Shown piece after piece: positions 58,981 to 64,000 of a DNA stretch of 64,000 bases; position 1 is the stretch's first letter; each line of letters begins with the position of its first letter. The notes below the pieces were generated by a model. The model was not told the origin of the DNA. It did no database searches and saw nothing but the letters and a program-made list of their open reading frames with translations. Source of the DNA: Steinernema hermaphroditum. Taxonomy: Eukaryota > Nematoda > Chromadorea > Rhabditida > Steinernematidae. The position numbers were made by a program, and so were the translations under genes. The stretch spans positions 9,822,012 to 9,886,011 of the forward strand of contig CM059623.1 of NCBI GenBank assembly GCA_030435675.1, in the 5' to 3' direction.

Positions 58981-61900
58981 CTACCTATCGTTGACGGGAT
59001 TGTGATAGACCAGGTCCTCGGCTGGATTGAAGCTCCACTGGGACTGCGATCTGAAACATTCCCCTTGATCTAGCCGTATCGGCGGCGATGGTTACCTGTC
59101 GGACTTCTTCAAAGGGCGCACGTTTCCGCATTCGGCGTACTCAGTGTTGGCTGCCTTGTCCACGTCCTGCTTTAGATTAGTCAGCGATCGACTGAAAGCC
59201 GCCGTTTTTCGGGAGAGGGCACCGTTCATAAGGGCAGCGGACTTTTCGCCCTTCTTGGAGTAGGAAGGCCCTGGACAGGCGACGCTTTCGAGGTACGTGT
59301 TGATCGCGTGGTGGCGGTTCTCGTAGTACGGCGGAGGCCGCTCGCCGGAGACTCCTACTCTGGGAAGACGACTGTTGTGCATGATCTTGTCCAAGTCGAA
59401 CGGAGGGAGACTCGACGAAGTGGTGGCTTCTTCGGAATCTAAAGGCGCCTAGAGATGTGTGGAAGGAGGGCTCCTCCTACCTTGCTCGCTATCCTTTGAG
59501 TCTTCTTCGTTTCCGTTGCAGTGGAATATAGTGAGGAGGACGGGAAGGATGACAAGACCGTGCAAAGCACCCAAGGAGATGACCAGGATTATCGTTTTGA
59601 GGAACGATCGGAACACATAACTCTCGGTAAATGCCATGAAAGACACTCCGAGGATCGTCGATGAGGCGCTCTGGAGGATCGGTGTGCCGACTGCGTACAG
59701 TGCATTCCGAACCCTCTCGGCTGACGTGAGGTTCAAGCCCTAAAGATATAATTGAACTGGGGTCGTTTCTACGATGGCTCACCTTGGCGAAGTTGTAGGC
59801 CAAGTGTGCAGCGAAATCTACACAGAATCCGATGCTCATGACGATCGTAACCATGGAGATAAAATCAAGACTGACGCCCCAGAAGGTCATGAAGCCGAGG
59901 ATGCCGACGTTAATGGAGACGATGCTGAAGCAGACCCAGAGGGAGGCGATGGGTTCGGGGATGAGGACGAGGGAGACGACGATGACGGCGGCGCCAGCGA
60001 TGCCGATGGACGAGAGGGTGCCCGGGAGCACGGCGTTGTATTGCTCCGCGAACTGAAACGGACCGGTTCGAGACCTGGTCATCACTTCGGTACCTGGAAG
60101 AAGTCGGCGTAGACCCCGGTGGGAAGGTCACTGGTCTCCGCCAGTCGCCGGAAGAGGTGCATCGCCCTCGACTGGTTGTTCGCCCCCACAAATCTGAGGT
60201 GGACGGGCACTCTTGACGCGTCCAAGTAGGAGCCCGTCACGTCGAACATGATGTCCCTGTTGTACTTGGCGAACTGTGGCTGCGAAAGGAACACGTTCCT
60301 GAGGATGTAGACGAAGTTCTCCTGGGTAATTAGAAGTCCCGACTGCTTCACGAATGCCAGGAATGTCCGAAGCCTAAACGCCAATTGTAAAGATACCATA
60401 ATCGTCTCACTCCCTCTACCATGAATCACTGTATCCTGTAAACTCCGTGTGTTCGTACAGCTCGATTTCTCGCTCCAAAACATTCCAAATCCTCCGGTGC
60501 CCCAAGTCTACTCTGGAGAGGTTGTACATCCAGACGTGGAGGTAGCTACCGTATTCTGAAATCAGCTGGATAGCTTGAGCTGCATGAATTGCGATGGCAC
60601 ACCAGAGAAATACTTTTCGGACAGCATTAATGTTCGTTTTCCATAGGAGTTATCAGGCAACAGGTCATTAGGCTCCAAGCCCAGTTTGATGTTGATGCAT
60701 CCATAGGTGGCCACCCCCTGAAGATGCAAAAAGCGAACTGCTTCAGAGATATGGCGCCTTACGAAGTAGAACAAGAAGCCACAGATGATGGCGAGTCTCA
60801 CAAACGGATTGAGCAACAGTTCGGAGTAGGTGGTTTTGAAGAACTTGGCGAGATAATGGTTCTTCTCGAAGCTCCGGTCCACGCACTTCTTCTTCCTCCC
60901 TTGATCTACGCTGTCGATGGTCCAGTACTTGGAGGAGGCCGCTTCTTTTCTTCTCTTCTCCCGCTTCCCTTCTGGCTCTATCTTTTGATTGTTCTTCTCT
61001 ATTTTATAGAAGAAGAGGCAGTGCCTGTTCTCCACTTCTCTCTTGCACGTAAGCACCATGACTCCGGCGAAGAAGGTCAACTGGTAGACGTAGGTGAAGA
61101 CAACGGCTACCACAGCATAGGCACAGAACATCTGAAGGGGAACATGTGATCTTTGGGAATGCTTGAGAGCATACCTGAACGCTAGGGAAAGGCGTCATGC
61201 AACCGACTCCGAATGAGATCAGGTCGGTGAGTGAGGTTACGGTAATTGAGACGGCGGCGTCTCCAAAAGTTTCCATCATGCGCTCTACGAGCGTTAGTTC
61301 GTAGTTTGTGGAGCGCCATGCGGAGAGGAGGATGAACACGTTATCGACACCGACGGCTGAAACAAATCAGTTATTTTTTGAAAAAGGTCCATTCTAGGGA
61401 TTGGTCATGAACGAAAGAACAATACGTGCTCTGTCCCAGTCATCTCTGGGATCATGGACCGTTGTTTTGTCCCTTTCGCAGCCGAGTACAAAATCACAAA
61501 AACCAGCTGCGGGGGTGCGAAATAGCAACAACACCGATTAACACAGCGGACATTTCGCAGAGAAGAAATCTTTTGGACAAACAGCTGCTGAGAGAAAGGG
61601 ATGCCACGTGACTACACTGCATTCCGAAATGTGGCATTTTAACCGAAAAAAACGAAGCACTAATCACCTATGAAGGCATCGTCGGTGGGTATAACGAATG
61701 AGTACGAATAGCTTTCATGGTTATGAAGCATGCATGAATCGCTTTCTACTTCCTATTTACTCTCGTATTCTCAAAAGGAACAATCGACTGTGCACCCGGG
61801 ATATCCTCACATGTATAACTTTTTTGTTGTTTTGTGATTTGCGGACACGCGCCTCAGCCACTTGAGCGTCTTCCCTCCATTCTATCAACAGCGTTGAGTG

Positions 61901-63564
61901 CATACGTTGACTTTCGCAAAAAAAAACGACGTATCGAGTGATCGAGTGGCCACAGCGGCGTGCTTCCGATTGGCGCACTTCGCATCCATCGAAAGACAAA
62001 ACGGACGAACACCCTGTGAACGCTGCTGGCTTTGTTGCTTTTGTTGTTGCAGGAAGATATTAATCGCGTGTGCAAATAGGTCGCGCGCGCTTCCCTAAAA
62101 GCAGTCACGGTCACGGAGATGTGTCGTAAACAAAGACTTTTGGAGACAGTTCCCTATATAGCTGCGTGGCTAGGGCCAACGGAGACGTAAACTTCTGGCC
62201 CTAGTCCGCCGAACTTTGGCACATTTACGGGCGCACACGAATATAGAAAAACTCCAAGTTTTTTGACATCTGTGTGTACTTAGGATTTGACGTTTGCTGG
62301 ACCGTTTTTTATTTTTGCAAAAAAGAGACACGCCGGCTTTGCAAAGGTTACAATTGTTTGTTTTAGGATAGGAAGCGAATGGATGAAAAGAACTAAATTG
62401 AAAAAGTGACAGACTGACTGACGTCTCGGAGGCAAGCCTGTCTGTAAAAGTTTTTTGGAAATGCACCTTGAGAAGACTAAAAATTGACTTCCCCAATCCG
62501 CGTTTTTTCGTTTCTACCGTATTAGGTCTAAACTGAGGTAACAACAGTTGGATTTTCTGCAAAATCACGATTCCCCTCTGAAATTTTTCCACTCAAAATG
62601 TTGATCTTCTGAACTCTTTTTTAACTTTGCAGCGCCTTTCTTGGTCGACTTCCACTCCGCTCGTGCATAAACAATCGACAAAAGGCAACTCTCCGTCGAA
62701 GGAAAATCCCCAACACTTTGTGTGGCGTGCCCGTTGTCTAATCTCCCGACGCACTATTTGCCCACTAAGGTCGCCCTGCAATGCGGTAAAAATGCGCAAC
62801 TACCGACTTACAGAAAACGATGAACGGCATCGAGTAGGCGACGCTGGTGATCTTGAAGCCGAAGAGGAGAAGAAGACCGACGCCGGAGACGATGGCCATG
62901 GCGGCGGAGATGACGCCGCCAATGGCCAGAAGGGGTCTTGATCGGGTCCACGAGATGACACAGCACATGACAATGGTATAGACGGAGACGACTCCGAAGC
63001 AAGGGCCTAGCATTCTGTAGCGATTTTGTGCAGGATCCTACGGGATAAGGGGTCTACCTGATCAGTTGTTCTCGATCTCGCGCCGATTCCGAGGCCAAAG
63101 TCTCGTAGGTCCACCAAGAAGTCTTGATGAACGGAGAGTGAAAATCGATCAAGAAGTTGGCCAACATCAGCTCCCACTTCTCGGCCAATTCATCCTCATC
63201 TTTTGTCGAATGTCTCAGCGCATACGGTAGCATGATGGCCTTGGCGCCGGCTATTCTCTTCTCGCTGTCCAGCGTAACTCCCCCCAAAAGATGGGCCATG
63301 CCGACAGAGTCGATCGTGAACGATTCGCTGATCTGTCCCAAAATGATGTCATCGATGGATTTGTCGAGGACGCTCTGATCGGAGAGAATGACGAACTTGA
63401 ACGCCTCGACGAGGGGGTTGCTGACACAGATGTTGTCCGGGCTGAAAACACAAATTCGGAGGAAGAATTCGTGTGGGGTTGTGTTTGCAAAAACGAAAAA
63501 GCTGAATGAAGCGTTCACTTTGTAACGTGATACTGGCGCCTTTGATGAATGTACTTTGCGCACG
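58981..63564 (-). CDS. Patched-related (PTR) membrane protein, 5' end outside the window
   Basis: Eleven exons seen: 58981-59050, 59096-59438, 59481-59739, 59783-60052, 60094-60373, 60420-60555, 60603-61131, 61175-61356, 62812-63014, 63058-63441, 63519-63564; 899 residues plus an incomplete first codon. The sterol-sensing domain runs from MLGPCFGVVSVYTIVMCCV through GVDNVFILLSAWR and SLTDLISFGVG. A Lys/Arg/Glu-rich loop between the halves follows, then the second RND-type half with SIGFCVDFAAHLAYN. PTR proteins are abundant in nematodes and act in molting, cuticle and lipid/sterol handling. The first exon here ends the first extracellular loop (CAKYIHQRRQYHVTN), so roughly the first 150-200 residues, including TM1, are missing. 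A 1455-bp intron (61357-62811) is by far the largest. Confidence 0.9.
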
Positions 63565-64000
63565 CTGGGCACAAATAGGCGAAAAAAGGTGGTGCTGATC
63601 TTTAATGCTTGTCACTGTCCACACCGCTCATTCCATGAGGTTTTCTTCGGGGAGCGCTTGGAACTCTCGACCGACTTATAGGAATTAGACCGTGTCAAGA
63701 TGTTCACGTTAATTGGATTAGAAGTGCCTTCCGATTATCTCTTCAGTTTTAATCCTCTTAAAACCGTCTTCCCCCGTTTTCCGATCCAAATTCCGTCTCT
63801 CTATTGACTCGTGGCTTCAACCGAAAGTCCCCAACAGTTGATTGTAATTCGCATAATTCCGCGCTAATCCGCTCATCTGCACTAATCATCGAATTCGTAC
63901 AGTCGTCTTACGTAATTAGTCGTGCGGCGTTCGCACGTCAACGAGACTGTCAATGAGTGCGCGCGCTGATGAGTTGCCGCGCGCCTCTTGAACTCGATTG
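63565..64000. other. Part of a long 5' intron of the ptr gene
   Basis: No further exon is recognisable up to the window edge, while the reading frame demands upstream exons; this is therefore intron sequence of more than 436 bases. Confidence 0.5.

Overview
The window is nuclear DNA from a free-living-type nematode, most likely a rhabditid or diplogastrid; I cannot name the species. The grounds are very short introns (many 42-50 bp) ending in TTTCAG or TTTAG, start codons placed a few bases after a splice-acceptor sequence with no local donor (as expected for trans-splicing), a telomere-like GCCTAA block, and a gene set typical of Caenorhabditis-like genomes (R-Smad and Co-Smad, patched-related protein, BRICHOS membrane protein, Orai). 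Gene models below were built by hand from reading frames and splice sites; exon lists are from low to high coordinate.

0-12.4 kb: a complete Mutator-like (MULE) element with a decayed transposase; a small bZIP-like gene; a 60-residue secreted Cys peptide with a TATA box; an Mss4 (RABIF) gene; and the full O-GlcNAc transferase gene (9 exons, minus). 12.4-24 kb: a dense block with the complex III hinge subunit, an R-Smad (minus), an RSRC2/SMAP-domain protein, a Cdc34-type E2, a gene of unknown function built from two duplicated exon pairs (minus), an RBM26/27 homologue and a DNAJC17 homologue. 24-28.2 kb: an interval of scrambled copies of DNAJC17 and Smad exon pieces, then a complete Co-Smad. 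The two Smads lie about 9.3 kb apart. 28.4-29.4 kb: a fold-back MULE with 9-bp target duplication and tandem-repeat arms. 29.5-31.2 kb: tRNA-Leu(CAA, intron), tRNA-Arg(TCG) and an Orai calcium channel (minus).

31.2-49.5 kb is gene-poor: a low-complexity protein gene, a tentative small gene, an RPB2 fragment with a frameshift, an ISG12/IFI27-family gene, three copies of one dispersed repeat, a tandem duplication, and three of four identical tRNA-Asn(GTT) genes. 49.5-64 kb is dense again: a BRICHOS type II membrane protein (plus, with the fourth tRNA-Asn inside an intron), and on the minus strand a zinc transporter, a gamma-tubulin complex component, PHF5A and most of a patched-related protein whose 5' end lies outside.

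Functionally, the Smads form the transcriptional arm of TGF-beta/BMP signalling; RSRC2-like, RBM26, DNAJC17 and PHF5A all act in or near splicing and RNA surveillance; the gamma-tubulin component and the zinc transporter are close enough (217 bp) to be an operon pair. I found no CRISPR array, rRNA, bacterial feature or complete autonomous transposon.
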